This document shows, in pieces, positions 1 to 7,114 of a stretch of 13,710 nucleotides of DNA; within the stretch, counting starts at the first letter, position 1; the number at the start of each line of letters is the position of its first letter. Under the pieces are notes generated by a model. That model saw only the letters and a program-made list of their open reading frames with translations, did not search any database and was not told the origin of the DNA. Made by a program: the position numbers and the translations under genes. This DNA is from CAYVMN01 sp964452575 (GTDB lineage: Bacteria > Desulfobacterota > DSM-4660 > Desulfatiglandales > Desulfatiglandaceae), in contig CAYVMN010000129.1 of the NCBI GenBank assembly GCA_964452575.1, positions 1 through 13,710 on the forward strand, in the 5' to 3' direction.

Positions 1-729
1 GCGCTATTCAAACTGCCCGATGTTGCTTGGATTTGCTTAGAAGATCCGGTGGCAGAGATCAAGGACTCAGCCCGCCCAAGGCCTGAGGCCATTGTCAAGC
101 GGGAGAAAAAGCGCCAGGAAACCATTGAGCGGCTCAAAAAGCAAAAGCCATCACCACCCCCAGAGAAGATCATCGTAAAGAGGGAGGTGGCGAGCATCGG
201 AGAGTTTCGGAGTTGGTCTTCCTGCATAGTACCCCTCAGTGTTGTGGCCAACCGTGAGACCTATGCTGATAGTCACCAGAAAACATGGCTCCTGATCGAC
301 ACCAAGAAGATAGAGGATCCCTCCGAGGCACCCGAGGAATACCATCTGCGAATAACTATCGAAGAGCGACACCGTCAACTTAAGTGTTTCATAGATCTGA
401 GTAAATTTACCTCCCGCGCCTTTTCCATGGTGGTCAACCAGGTAGTTTTTATCATGCTTAGCTATAATCTACTTCAACTCTATCTCCTTCGCCACAGGCG
501 CAAGGAGCTAAATAATGAGACACTGCCTCATATCCGTCGGCAGCTACTGCCCTCGGACAATCACATCATTGTTTACTTCGAAAACTATTACGGTCTGTTT
601 GCTCCGCTCGAATTCACCGAAATCATAGCGGGCCTTGAGGATGAACCCCGCAAGAAAATAGTCGATAAATGCAGGAGACTCCGCCGGGAAATGAAGGAAG
701 TCATGACGAATCCCCGGCCACCTTTATGA
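1..729 (+). CDS. IS4-type DDE transposase, C-terminal part (5' end outside window)
   Basis: The reading frame is open from base 1, so the N-terminus lies outside the window; the GTG at 49 is probably just an internal valine. The key evidence is the motif YHLRITIEERHRQLK, which fits the IS4-family signature Y-(2)-R-(3)-E-(6)-K exactly and supplies the last acidic residue of the DDE catalytic triad. It is followed by a hydrophobic stretch (NQVVFIMLSYNLLQLYLL) and a basic C-terminal tail, as usual for these cut-and-paste transposases. The first two acidic residues must lie upstream or are not recognisable here. I see no terminal inverted repeat after the stop, but without the left end it cannot be identified. 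The gene has no functional link to glyQS downstream. Whether the full element is intact or a remnant cannot be decided from this window. Confidence 0.8.
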   Translation, partial: ALFKLPDVAWICLEDPVAEIKDSARPRPEAIVKREKKRQETIERLKKQKPSPPPEKIIVKREVASIGEFRSWSSCIVPLSVVANRETYADSHQKTWLLIDTKKIEDPSEAPEEYHLRITIEERHRQLKCFIDLSKFTSRAFSMVVNQVVFIMLSYNLLQLYLLRHRRKELNNETLPHIRRQLLPSDNHIIVYFENYYGLFAPLEFTEIIAGLEDEPRKKIVDKCRRLRREMKEVMTNPRPPL

Positions 730-980
730 CCCCTTACCTGGCCTCCACGTCAGTCCTCGACAATATAGAGCAGTCAAGGAACATCCTTTCGGGGATTCCC
801 TATCCCACAAGAATGCCCTAAGCATCTCAATACATACCCCCTTCCCACAATAGATCTCTGCTAGGAGACCAAACGCACCCACTTCCCATGCTACGCCGCC
901 ATCATGACCACCCCAAACCCCGCTTCTATCCGGTCGCGGCACTCTATAGTGTCTGAATCGCAACTCGCGCACGTCTATGC
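730..980. other. intergenic stretch without a convincing gene
   Basis: Between the transposase stop and the glyQ promoter the sequence is C-rich on the plus strand, unlike the purine-rich coding strands elsewhere. An 82-codon minus-strand frame (972 to 724) exists, but it starts at a GTG without a ribosome binding site, runs into the transposase end and has no recognisable motif. The right end of the insertion sequence may lie here. I see no tRNA, no clear terminator and no repeat array. Confidence 0.5.
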
Positions 981-1009
981 TTGACTTTCAGCATGATTAT
1001 TTCTAGTAT
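981..1009 (+). promoter_or_regulatory. predicted sigma70-type promoter for glyQS
   Basis: TTGACT at 981-986 matches the -35 consensus in five of six bases. TAGTAT at 1004-1009 matches the -10 consensus in four of six, and the spacer is exactly 17 bases. Transcription would start near 1016, giving a leader of about 137 bases before the glyQ ATG. No T-box specifier or antiterminator sequence (AGGGUGGNACCGCG-like) is visible in that leader. Confidence 0.55.
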
Positions 1010-1015
1010 CGCATC

Positions 1016-1045
1016 AGCCGTGGTTTCTGTCATCGGCTTTTTCTT
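1016..1045 (+). terminator. weak terminator-like hairpin at the start of the glyQ leader
   Basis: AGCCG (1016-1020) can pair with CGGCT (1034-1038) around a 13-base loop, followed directly by a T-rich run (TTTTTCTTTT). The stem is short and the loop large, so it may be a weak terminator for upstream transcription, an attenuator-like element just after the predicted start site, or chance. Confidence 0.25.
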
Positions 1046-1152
1046 TTGATTAGCCTGGAATTAGTTTTTTTATCAAGGGGTTGTCCTCTGGTGACCAGGC
1101 CGGGCTTTCAAATCCTCACAGTCGCGTCAGGAAATATGAAGGCGAGGGTTTT

Positions 1153-2022
1153 ATGAATTTTCAGGAACTGATTATGGCCCTGGAGAGATTCTGGGCCGAT
1201 AATGGCTGCCTAATCCAGCAGCCCTATGACCTGGAGGTAGGTGCAGGGACCTTCAATCCTGCCACCCTTTTAAGGGTATTGGGCCCTGAACCATGGTCAG
1301 TGGCATATGTAGAGCCGTCGAGGCGCCCAACGGACGGCCGATACGGCGATAACCCCAATCGCCTGGGGCATTACTATCAATACCAGGTGATAATAAAGCC
1401 CTCACCGCTTGAAATACAGGATATCTATCTTGACAGCCTGAAGGCCCTCGGCATCGATCCCCTTGATCACGACATCCGGTTTGTTGAGGACGATTGGGAA
1501 TCCCCCACCCTTGGTGCCTCTGGGCTTGGCTGGGAGGTCTGGCTGGATGGCATGGAGATCACACAATTTACCTATTTTCAACAGGCAGGGAGCATCAGAC
1601 TGGATCCTATTTCAGTAGAGATAACCTATGGACTGGAAAGGATCGCCATGTATCTCCAGGGGAAGGAAAATGTCTTCGATCTCTTGTGGAATGAGGGAAT
1701 CACTTACGGGGATGTGCATAAGAAGGGGGAGTGGGAGCTTTCTACCTATAATTTTGAGCTTGCCGATGTGGAAATGCTCTTTAAGGCATTTGATCTCTAT
1801 GAGCAGGAGGCGAAAAGGGTCAGTGAAAAGGGGCTAGTCCTTCCGGCCTATGATTACTGCCTGAAGTGTTCACACATCTTCAATATCACGGATGCCAGGG
1901 GAGCCATAAGCGTAAGCGAAAGGACCCATTATATCGACCGCATCAGGAATCTTGCACGCCTCGCTTCCAAGAATTATCTTGCCCAGCGGGAAGAGATGGG
2001 TTATCCGCTCATGAGGAAATGA
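1153..2022 (+). CDS. glyQ: glycyl-tRNA synthetase alpha subunit
   Basis: This is the catalytic alpha subunit of the heterotetrameric (alpha2beta2) class II glycyl-tRNA synthetase, which activates glycine with ATP and charges tRNA-Gly in the cytoplasm. The sequence is highly typical: FQELIMALERFWADNGC at the N-terminus, QQPYDLEVGAGTFNPATLLR (about 22-41), EPSRRPTDGRYGDNPNRLGH (54-73) and YYQYQVIIKPSP. I chose the ATG at 1153 because homologues begin at MxFQ(E/D)LI and a GAGGG lies four bases upstream. The frame is open back to a TTG at 1081, but those 24 extra codons do not look like the family. The resulting 289 residues compare with about 300 in E. coli. glyS follows after 55 bases, presumably in the same transcript. 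Confidence 0.97.
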   Translation: MNFQELIMALERFWADNGCLIQQPYDLEVGAGTFNPATLLRVLGPEPWSVAYVEPSRRPTDGRYGDNPNRLGHYYQYQVIIKPSPLEIQDIYLDSLKALGIDPLDHDIRFVEDDWESPTLGASGLGWEVWLDGMEITQFTYFQQAGSIRLDPISVEITYGLERIAMYLQGKENVFDLLWNEGITYGDVHKKGEWELSTYNFELADVEMLFKAFDLYEQEAKRVSEKGLVLPAYDYCLKCSHIFNITDARGAISVSERTHYIDRIRNLARLASKNYLAQREEMGYPLMRK

Positions 2023-2077
2023 AAGGGGTTTCATACTACACATGGTTTTCTTGAACCGACAGGATTTGTAAAGGGAA

Positions 2078-4156
2078 ATGGCGGCAGAACTGGTCTTAGA
2101 GATTGGAACGGAGGAGATCCCTTCCGGGTACCTTGGGAAGGGGTTACAGGAACTGAAGCGGCTTGCAGAGGCCTCATTAAGAGAAGGACGCATTGATGTA
2201 GCTGACGGCCTATATACCTGTGGAACATCAAGAAGGCTGGTGTTGCTAGGCAAGGGGATCTCGGAAAGGCAGAAGGCCCTTGTCCAGGAGGTTACCGGGC
2301 CACCTAAGAGTGTTGCATTTGATGGGCAAGGGAAGCCCACAAAGGCGGCCCTAGGGTTTGCAGAGAAGCAGGGCGTATCGGTCAAGGACCTAGAACTCAT
2401 TGAGACCCCCAAAGGGGAGTATTTCTATATCAAGAGGGAGTTGCCAGGGAGGCCAACCATGGATGTCCTGGCAGAGTCATTTCCGAAACTCATCGCCGAT
2501 ATCCCTTGGCCCAAGTCCATGCGTTGGGCAGACGTGGGCTTCCCGTTTGTCAGGCCCATTCATTGGGTATTGTGTCTCTTGAACGGTCAGGTTGTTCCCT
2601 TCATGGTGGCCGGGGTAGAGAGCGGCAATACCACGAGGGGGCATCGGTTTATGGCGCCAGGGGTGATCGAGGTTAAGGGCCTCCGGGATTACTTCCTCAA
2701 GCTGGAAATGGCCTTTGTGATAGTGGATCAGGAAGAGAGAGGTAGGGCTGTTGAGAGGGTGGCCAAGGAGGCGGCCGCCACTGTTAAGGGAGTCCTTAGC
2801 CAGGACCCTGACTTGGTAACAACGGTCGCCAACCTGGTCGAATATCCATCTGCTGTGAGTGGGAGCTTTGATGGGTCTTTTCTGGCACTCCCAGCCCCAG
2901 TCTTGATCACGGCCATGAAAGAACACCAGAGGTATTTTGCGGTCTACGATGGAAAAGGTCGATTGATGCCCAATTTTGTGGCGGTGAACAATACCGTTGC
3001 AAGGGATGAATCGATTGTTCAGAAGGGACATGAACGGGTATTGCGCGCCAGGCTGTCTGACGCGGGCTTCTTTTTCAAAGAGGACCGAAAAAGGCCACTC
3101 ATGGATCGACTCGAGGACCTGAAGGGGGTTATCTATCATGCCCAACTGGGGACCTCGTTTGCCAAGGTTGATCGTTTCACCCGACTGGCTGAATATCTGG
3201 CCCAGATGGTCCTTCCAGAAAAGGTAGACAGCGTGAGGCTTACGGCAAGGCTGTGCAAATGTGACCTTGTTACCCAGTTGGTTACGGAGTTCCCTACACT
3301 GCAGGGGGTCATGGGGAGGGAATATGCCAGGATGGAGGCGTACCCCGAAGAGGTCTGCCAGGGGATATATGATCACTATCTTCCACTACGCTCAGGAGAC
3401 CGGCTCCCTACGTCCGAAATCGGGGCGATAGTGGGGCTCGCAGACCGAATGGATACCATAGCCGGGTGCTTTGCGATCGGCCTTGAGCCCTCCGGGAGCG
3501 CGGACCCCTTTGCCCTGCGCAGGCACGCCCTTGCTGTGATCAGGATAATTGAGGATATGGGATGGGACCTGCCGTTATTCCAGTTCATCCAGAAGTCGCT
3601 TTCGGTCCTATCCGAGGAGGTGGAGCTGGATAGCGGCGAGGTCTTTGTGAGGGTTGCGGACTTTTTCAGAGAACGTTACAAGAACATGATGTTGGGGGCA
3701 GGGTATGAGTCTGATCTGATTGAGGCAGTTATCTCGACGGGGCTGGATAGGATCAACCGGCTGCGCGAGAGGATCGATCAGCTCAATCGATTTGCCTCTG
3801 AATCGGGGGAATTCCAGGAACTGGCCACGACCTTTAAGAGGGTCAGCAACATCCTGAAGAAAGAGGAAGCCCTGTTGGACGTGAGATCAGACTTGTTTCA
3901 AGAGGAATGCGAGTTCGCCCTGTGGGAGACCTATCAGTCCCTGGAGGGGGACGTGCACAAGTGCCTGGAGAGGGGAGCCTATTATAAGGCGCTGGAGATC
4001 ATGGCTGGTCTCAGGAGGCCGGTGGATCGATTTTTTGATGGCGTAGAGGTCCTCACCAAGGATGACAGGGCACTGAGAGAAAACAGGGTGGGGATATTAC
4101 AGCATGTGGCCGGGCTTTTCTTAAACGTGGCAGACCTTTCTAAGCTCTCCATATAG
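2078..4156 (+). CDS. glyS: glycyl-tRNA synthetase beta subunit
   Basis: This is the beta subunit of the alpha2beta2 glycyl-tRNA synthetase. In the family it mainly recognises and binds tRNA-Gly, including the anticodon through a C-terminal DALR-like domain. Its 692 residues match the usual length (689 in E. coli). Recognisable blocks are ELVLEIGTEEIPSGYL (4-19), SMRWADVGFPFVRPIHWVL (147-165), TRGHRF (186-191), KEHQRYFAV (281-289), then VAVNNT and the region of YARMEAYPEEV and YDHYLPLRSGDRLPTS. The Shine-Dalgarno signal is poor: AAGGG sits only two bases before the ATG and AGGA lies 13 bases away. The start is nevertheless fixed by the conserved N-terminus. The gene is complete and convergent with mltA; no clear intrinsic terminator is seen in the 117 bases between them, only a TAAGGCCTTA palindrome at 4238-4247. 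Confidence 0.97.
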   Translation: MAAELVLEIGTEEIPSGYLGKGLQELKRLAEASLREGRIDVADGLYTCGTSRRLVLLGKGISERQKALVQEVTGPPKSVAFDGQGKPTKAALGFAEKQGVSVKDLELIETPKGEYFYIKRELPGRPTMDVLAESFPKLIADIPWPKSMRWADVGFPFVRPIHWVLCLLNGQVVPFMVAGVESGNTTRGHRFMAPGVIEVKGLRDYFLKLEMAFVIVDQEERGRAVERVAKEAAATVKGVLSQDPDLVTTVANLVEYPSAVSGSFDGSFLALPAPVLITAMKEHQRYFAVYDGKGRLMPNFVAVNNTVARDESIVQKGHERVLRARLSDAGFFFKEDRKRPLMDRLEDLKGVIYHAQLGTSFAKVDRFTRLAEYLAQMVLPEKVDSVRLTARLCKCDLVTQLVTEFPTLQGVMGREYARMEAYPEEVCQGIYDHYLPLRSGDRLPTSEIGAIVGLADRMDTIAGCFAIGLEPSGSADPFALRRHALAVIRIIEDMGWDLPLFQFIQKSLSVLSEEVELDSGEVFVRVADFFRERYKNMMLGAGYESDLIEAVISTGLDRINRLRERIDQLNRFASESGEFQELATTFKRVSNILKKEEALLDVRSDLFQEECEFALWETYQSLEGDVHKCLERGAYYKALEIMAGLRRPVDRFFDGVEVLTKDDRALRENRVGILQHVAGLFLNVADLSKLSI

Positions 4157-4273
4157 GGCGGCCAACTCAAGGGCCAGTGGCCTGGCAATTTCCAGCCGGA
4201 AGGAGCCTTTTGGGAAGGAGATGAAGTCTGGGGGGACTAAGGCCTTAAGTGGGCTAAATTCTGCCTGTTTTGG

Positions 4274-5479
4274 CTAAGGTTTCTTGATCAGTATATATAG
4301 CTCCCCTTCGTGTCTCAGATGCCCTGCGGCGATTTCGGCATACGGGCCGCTCCCCAAAAAAAGATCTGCCCTGCCCGCTCCTTTGATTGCCCCCCCTGAG
4401 TCCTGATTTAAGGTGAAACGTGAAAATGGGGTCCAACCGGTGATACGGCCAGTGTGATCGATTATGGGTTTTTGGCAGGATATAAAGGCCAAGGCGCCTT
4501 TCGGAAAAAGGTTTGAGTCCAGGGCCAGGGATCTCCCAGGCGTAACCGGAATATTGATGCTGCCCAAGGGACCATTATCAAGGACCTGAAAAAAGACATA
4601 GGAGGGATTGTGGTTTAGGATCTCTCTTACCTGCCTGGGATTGGCGGCGAGATACCTGCGAATGGCCTGCATGGAGAGTTCTTCCTTTGTCAGGTAGCCC
4701 ATATTGAGCATATAGCCCCCGATACTGCGATACGGCAGACCGTTGGAGGCGATGTAGCCGACCGAGATGGAGTCTCCATTGGCCAGGAGCAACCGCCCAG
4801 AGCCCTGTATCTGAAGAAAGGTGACGTCCACAGGGTCCTTTAGCCAGGCGATTTCCAGGCCCCGTCCTCTCAATACCTCTTCGACCTCTATCTGGTATCT
4901 GGAATAGTAAGGAAGGACCTGTCTACCATGGATCCTGGCAATGATCTTCTGGCCTTTAAGATCTTTTCCGAAGGGGGAAAGATCGATTTCGGTTAGGTCG
5001 TCTGGTCTTCTGTATATGGGATATTTAAAGCAATCATCAGGCGTCAGCCTGGCATCAAAGATCGGTTCGAAGTACCCGGTGAAGAGGACTTTGGGATTTC
5101 CCACCCGGCCGGCAGCCCGGTAGACCTTGAAATGCGATCTCAGTTCTTTGTTCAACCGTTCAAGGTCATGGCCTCCTGTGATAAGCTCCAAGAAGGCTTG
5201 CTGGGATTCTTTTACCTGCAGAGAGCTAAACCTGTCAGGCCCGTAAATGAAGATCTCTTCAGGGTCGAGCCGATTTAGATACTCAATGTTTCTCTTTATG
5301 GCCAGGACCAGCGAGTCCAATTGAATATCATCCCGAAAGGTGGGATAGAAGAACTCGACCGGCACAAGGGCCTCTTCCGGGCCTTTTGGCTCTTTTTTTA
5401 GGGCTGGGTAGCAGCTGGAAAGACATATAACGCTGAAAAAGGCGAGAAATTTGAATGAAATCCTTCCGACGTTCGACAT
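4274..5479 (-). CDS. mltA: MltA-family membrane-bound lytic murein transglycosylase (lipoprotein)
   Basis: MltA enzymes cleave the MurNAc-GlcNAc bond of peptidoglycan, forming 1,6-anhydromuropeptides during wall turnover. The N-terminus is a lipoprotein signal: basic start, hydrophobic core FLAFFSVICL and lipobox L20-S21-S22-C23. Residue +2 is Tyr rather than Asp, which by the Lol rule of enterobacteria favours the outer membrane. The MltA domain shows TGYFEP (134-139), YYSRYQIE (191-198) and DPVDVTFLQIQGSGRL (215-230). The C-terminal 3D domain has its three aspartates at about D321 (LALDSNLFPKG), D360 (NQDSGGAIKGAG) and D372 (RADLFLG). Length is 401 residues against 365 in E. coli; the extra residues are mostly between the lipobox and the domain. 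The ribosome binding site is weak. It is divergent from lpxC and shares its 450-base control region. Confidence 0.95.
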   Translation of the reverse strand: MSNVGRISFKFLAFFSVICLSSCYPALKKEPKGPEEALVPVEFFYPTFRDDIQLDSLVLAIKRNIEYLNRLDPEEIFIYGPDRFSSLQVKESQQAFLELITGGHDLERLNKELRSHFKVYRAAGRVGNPKVLFTGYFEPIFDARLTPDDCFKYPIYRRPDDLTEIDLSPFGKDLKGQKIIARIHGRQVLPYYSRYQIEVEEVLRGRGLEIAWLKDPVDVTFLQIQGSGRLLLANGDSISVGYIASNGLPYRSIGGYMLNMGYLTKEELSMQAIRRYLAANPRQVREILNHNPSYVFFQVLDNGPLGSINIPVTPGRSLALDSNLFPKGALAFISCQKPIIDHTGRITGWTPFSRFTLNQDSGGAIKGAGRADLFLGSGPYAEIAAGHLRHEGELYILIKKP

Positions 5480-5569
5480 GGTCGCTTCGATGTTGGTCAG
5501 TGGTGTCGTCTTATTTCCTCTTGGAAAACCACGTTATGTGGGCGCGGATTCTCTGCTTCTTTCAGTTGG

Positions 5570-5598
5570 TTAATACTACAAAGGACCTACTTTTTCAA
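5570..5598 (-). promoter_or_regulatory. predicted sigma70-type promoter for mltA
   Basis: Read on the minus strand, TTGAAA (plus 5593-5598; five of six to consensus) is followed after 17 bases by TATTAA (plus 5570-5575; four of six). Transcription would start near 5563, giving a leader of about 85 bases to the mltA ATG at 5479. Confidence 0.5.
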
Positions 5599-5693
5599 GT
5601 ATGGTGAAGGATGGTGGGGTGGAAGGGTTTTTTGCCGGTGTTGATTTTATGAATTAGCGGATGTGTTCTTTTTTACACACTGCGGAGATCACA

Positions 5694-5740
5694 GGGGGAT
5701 TTTGAGATTGGGGTTTGAGACTGCCATGGGGGTTTTGAGT
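5694..5740 (+). repeat. three short G/T-rich direct repeats upstream of lpxC
   Basis: Three similar units occur in tandem: GGGGGATTTTGAGAT (from 5694), GGGGTTTGAGA (from 5710) and GGGGGTTTTGAGT (from 5728). The pitch is roughly 16 to 18 bases. The last overlaps TTGAGTCAA, a 4+1+4 palindrome. They lie about 60 to 110 bases upstream of the sigma54-type element, a distance at which enhancer-binding activators commonly bind. That role is inferred; the repeats are short and imperfect and may be chance. Confidence 0.35.
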
Positions 5741-5798
5741 CAACCAAATCAGCAGGATAGGGCTTCTAAGCCCAATCCATTTCTCCCTCAGCCATTTG

Positions 5799-5815
5799 TT
5801 GGCATGCTATTTGCT
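5799..5815 (+). promoter_or_regulatory. predicted sigma54 (RpoN) -24/-12 promoter for lpxC
   Basis: TTGGCATGCTATTTGCT fits the sigma54 consensus TGGCACG-N4-TTGCW with one mismatch in the -24 half (ATG for ACG). The diagnostic GG (5801-5802) and GC (5813-5814) are separated by exactly 10 bases. Transcription would begin about 12 bases after the GC, near 5826, leaving a leader of about 104 bases before the lpxC GTG. No equally good sigma70 promoter is apparent in this interval, although an AT-rich stretch follows and a -10-like element there cannot be excluded. Confidence 0.6.
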
Positions 5816-5929
5816 CTCAAATACGCCGATATATAACTAAATTTTAGATAAACGCCCACAGGGTTCAACTAAACATACGACCTCGAGCGTAAACCTTTTT
5901 CAATTTCAGATAAGGGACAGGAGTAGATC

Positions 5930-6859
5930 GTGGATTACAAACAGCGTACGCTAAAGGATGAGGTTGGCTGTACAGGTATAGGGCTCCATACGGGTGAAAA
6001 GGTAGGAATAAAACTGAGACCTGCCCCGGCCAGTACCGGCGTGAGGTTTGTAAGGACTGACCTGGACGACTATCCGATGGTTGAGGCACGGTTCGATAAT
6101 GTCTTTGATACCACTCTCGCAACGACCATCAGCTCAAACGGCTGTAAGGTGGCCACTATTGAACACCTAATGGCAGCCTTTTTTGGTCTGGGTATTGATA
6201 ATGCTGTTGTGGAGCTTGATGGCCCGGAAGTTCCTATTATGGACGGCAGTGCGGCCCCCTTTTTGTTTCTTATGAAGAGCGTTGGCATCAGGGAGCAAAA
6301 TGAACCAAAACGATTTATCCTCATCAAGAAGCCCTTTAAGGTTGACGACGGAAACCGCTCGGTTGCTATATATCCATCCAAAGAACTCAAGATCAGTTAC
6401 ATGATCGATTTTCAGCACCCCCTTTTGAGGAATCAGGAATATGAATTGACCTTTTCCGGAAGGGATTTTGCAAGAGAAATTAGCAGGGCCAGGACCTTCG
6501 GGTTCCTCAGAGACGTCCAGACCCTAAAAGAAAACGGTCTTGCCAAGGGGGGATCCCTCGACAATGCGGTCGTTGTAAATGACTTCAGGATAATCAACGA
6601 AGATGGGCTCAGATTCAAGGACGAGTTCGTGAGACATAAGATCCTGGATTTCATAGGTGATCTTTCGATTGTCGGGGCCCCAATAATCGGCCATTTTGTC
6701 GCCAAGAAGTCCGGCCATTATCTAAACCAATATATGTTGAGGGGTCTGATGGAGTCGAAGAGACATTGGAAGGAGGTGGCCTTTGAGACCTCTCAGGAAT
6801 GTACTGAAAAGAGAGTAAAGATACCGGCCTTTGGTGCGTTAGAGCCTACTCCTGCCTAA
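5930..6859 (+). CDS. lpxC: UDP-3-O-acyl-N-acetylglucosamine deacetylase
   Basis: LpxC is the zinc deacetylase that removes the N-acetyl group from UDP-3-O-acyl-GlcNAc, the committed step of lipid A synthesis, in the cytoplasm. The zinc ligands are visible as H79 (TIEHLMAA, with the catalytic E78 before it) and H236/D240 (RHKILDFIGD). The SGH motif gives H263, the likely general acid. Other signatures are GIGLHTGEKV (16-25), PIMDGSAAPF (102-111) and FGFLRDV. Length is 309 residues, typical. The start is a GTG at 5930 with AGGAG six bases upstream. It stands alone: an intrinsic terminator follows about 30 bases after the stop, and the gene sits behind a sigma54-type promoter. In E. coli LpxC is instead controlled by FtsH proteolysis through a C-terminal tail; the tail here (FGALEPTPA) is different. 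Confidence 0.97.
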   Translation: MDYKQRTLKDEVGCTGIGLHTGEKVGIKLRPAPASTGVRFVRTDLDDYPMVEARFDNVFDTTLATTISSNGCKVATIEHLMAAFFGLGIDNAVVELDGPEVPIMDGSAAPFLFLMKSVGIREQNEPKRFILIKKPFKVDDGNRSVAIYPSKELKISYMIDFQHPLLRNQEYELTFSGRDFAREISRARTFGFLRDVQTLKENGLAKGGSLDNAVVVNDFRIINEDGLRFKDEFVRHKILDFIGDLSIVGAPIIGHFVAKKSGHYLNQYMLRGLMESKRHWKEVAFETSQECTEKRVKIPAFGALEPTPA

Positions 6860-6891
6860 GATAGCGATATAAGGTACAAAAACAAGTTGAA

Positions 6892-6935
6892 GGGCATTTC
6901 TCGGGTTCAACCTGAGGAAATGCCCCTTTTCTTTT
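6892..6935 (+). terminator. rho-independent terminator after lpxC
   Basis: GGGCATTTC (6892-6900) pairs perfectly with GAAATGCCC (6917-6925). The stem can extend inward through TCGGG with CCTGA, leaving one bulged base and a five-base loop. A T-rich run (CTTTTCTTTTT) follows. This ends the lpxC transcript and suggests the DUF4390/kinase genes have their own promoter. Confidence 0.85.
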
Positions 6936-7013
6936 TCCAAGGGCAGTAGAGTTCCGTCGTGAGGATAGGCAGACCCGATCCGCCGGCAGACGGTCACTAT
7001 TGACGATACAAAC

Positions 7014-7042
7014 TTGCATTTTGACTGCCTCTCACCTATTAT
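7014..7042 (+). promoter_or_regulatory. possible promoter for the DUF4390/kinase pair
   Basis: TATTAT at 7037-7042 matches the -10 consensus in five of six bases. With a 17-base spacer the -35 would be TTGCAT (7014-7019), only three of six. A better -35 (TTGACT, 7021-7026) is too close to the -10. The lpxC terminator upstream makes a promoter here necessary, but its exact position is uncertain. Confidence 0.3.
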
Positions 7043-7114
7043 ATCCCTTCATAAACTCTGCTATTAAGTCTGACTATGGACCATATGAAGTACCTTGTCT
7101 GTTAGGAAAAGCAT

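Larger units (their letters stand above)
5480..5929. other. divergent control region between mltA and lpxC
   Basis: These 450 bases contain no gene I can support. From left to right they hold the mltA leader, an mltA-facing sigma70-type promoter (5570-5598), a G-rich stretch (about 5606-5632), a cluster of GGGG/TTTTGAG repeats (5694-5740) containing the small palindrome TTGAGTCAA (5735-5743), a sigma54-type element (5799-5815), an AT-rich stretch (about 5828-5852) and the lpxC leader with its Shine-Dalgarno sequence (AGGAG, 5919-5923). Confidence 0.6.

Noticed and set aside
724..972. 82-codon minus-strand frame in the gap before glyQ
   Set aside because: GTG start without Shine-Dalgarno, runs into the transposase end, no recognisable family.
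1088..1125. tRNA-like TTCAAATCC and GGTGACC palindrome in the glyQ leader
   Set aside because: TTCAAATCC resembles a tRNA T-loop, but the flanking bases cannot form a T-stem and no acceptor or anticodon arm is present. CTGGTGACCAG is palindromic but has no room for a loop.
1870..2412. 180-codon minus-strand frame over the glyQ-glyS junction
   Set aside because: Antisense to two clear genes, low-complexity serine-rich translation, no ribosome binding site considered convincing.
2477..3376. 299-codon open frame on the minus strand
   Set aside because: It lies wholly inside glyS, whose plus-strand protein is unmistakable, and its translation has no family-like pattern; a shadow frame.
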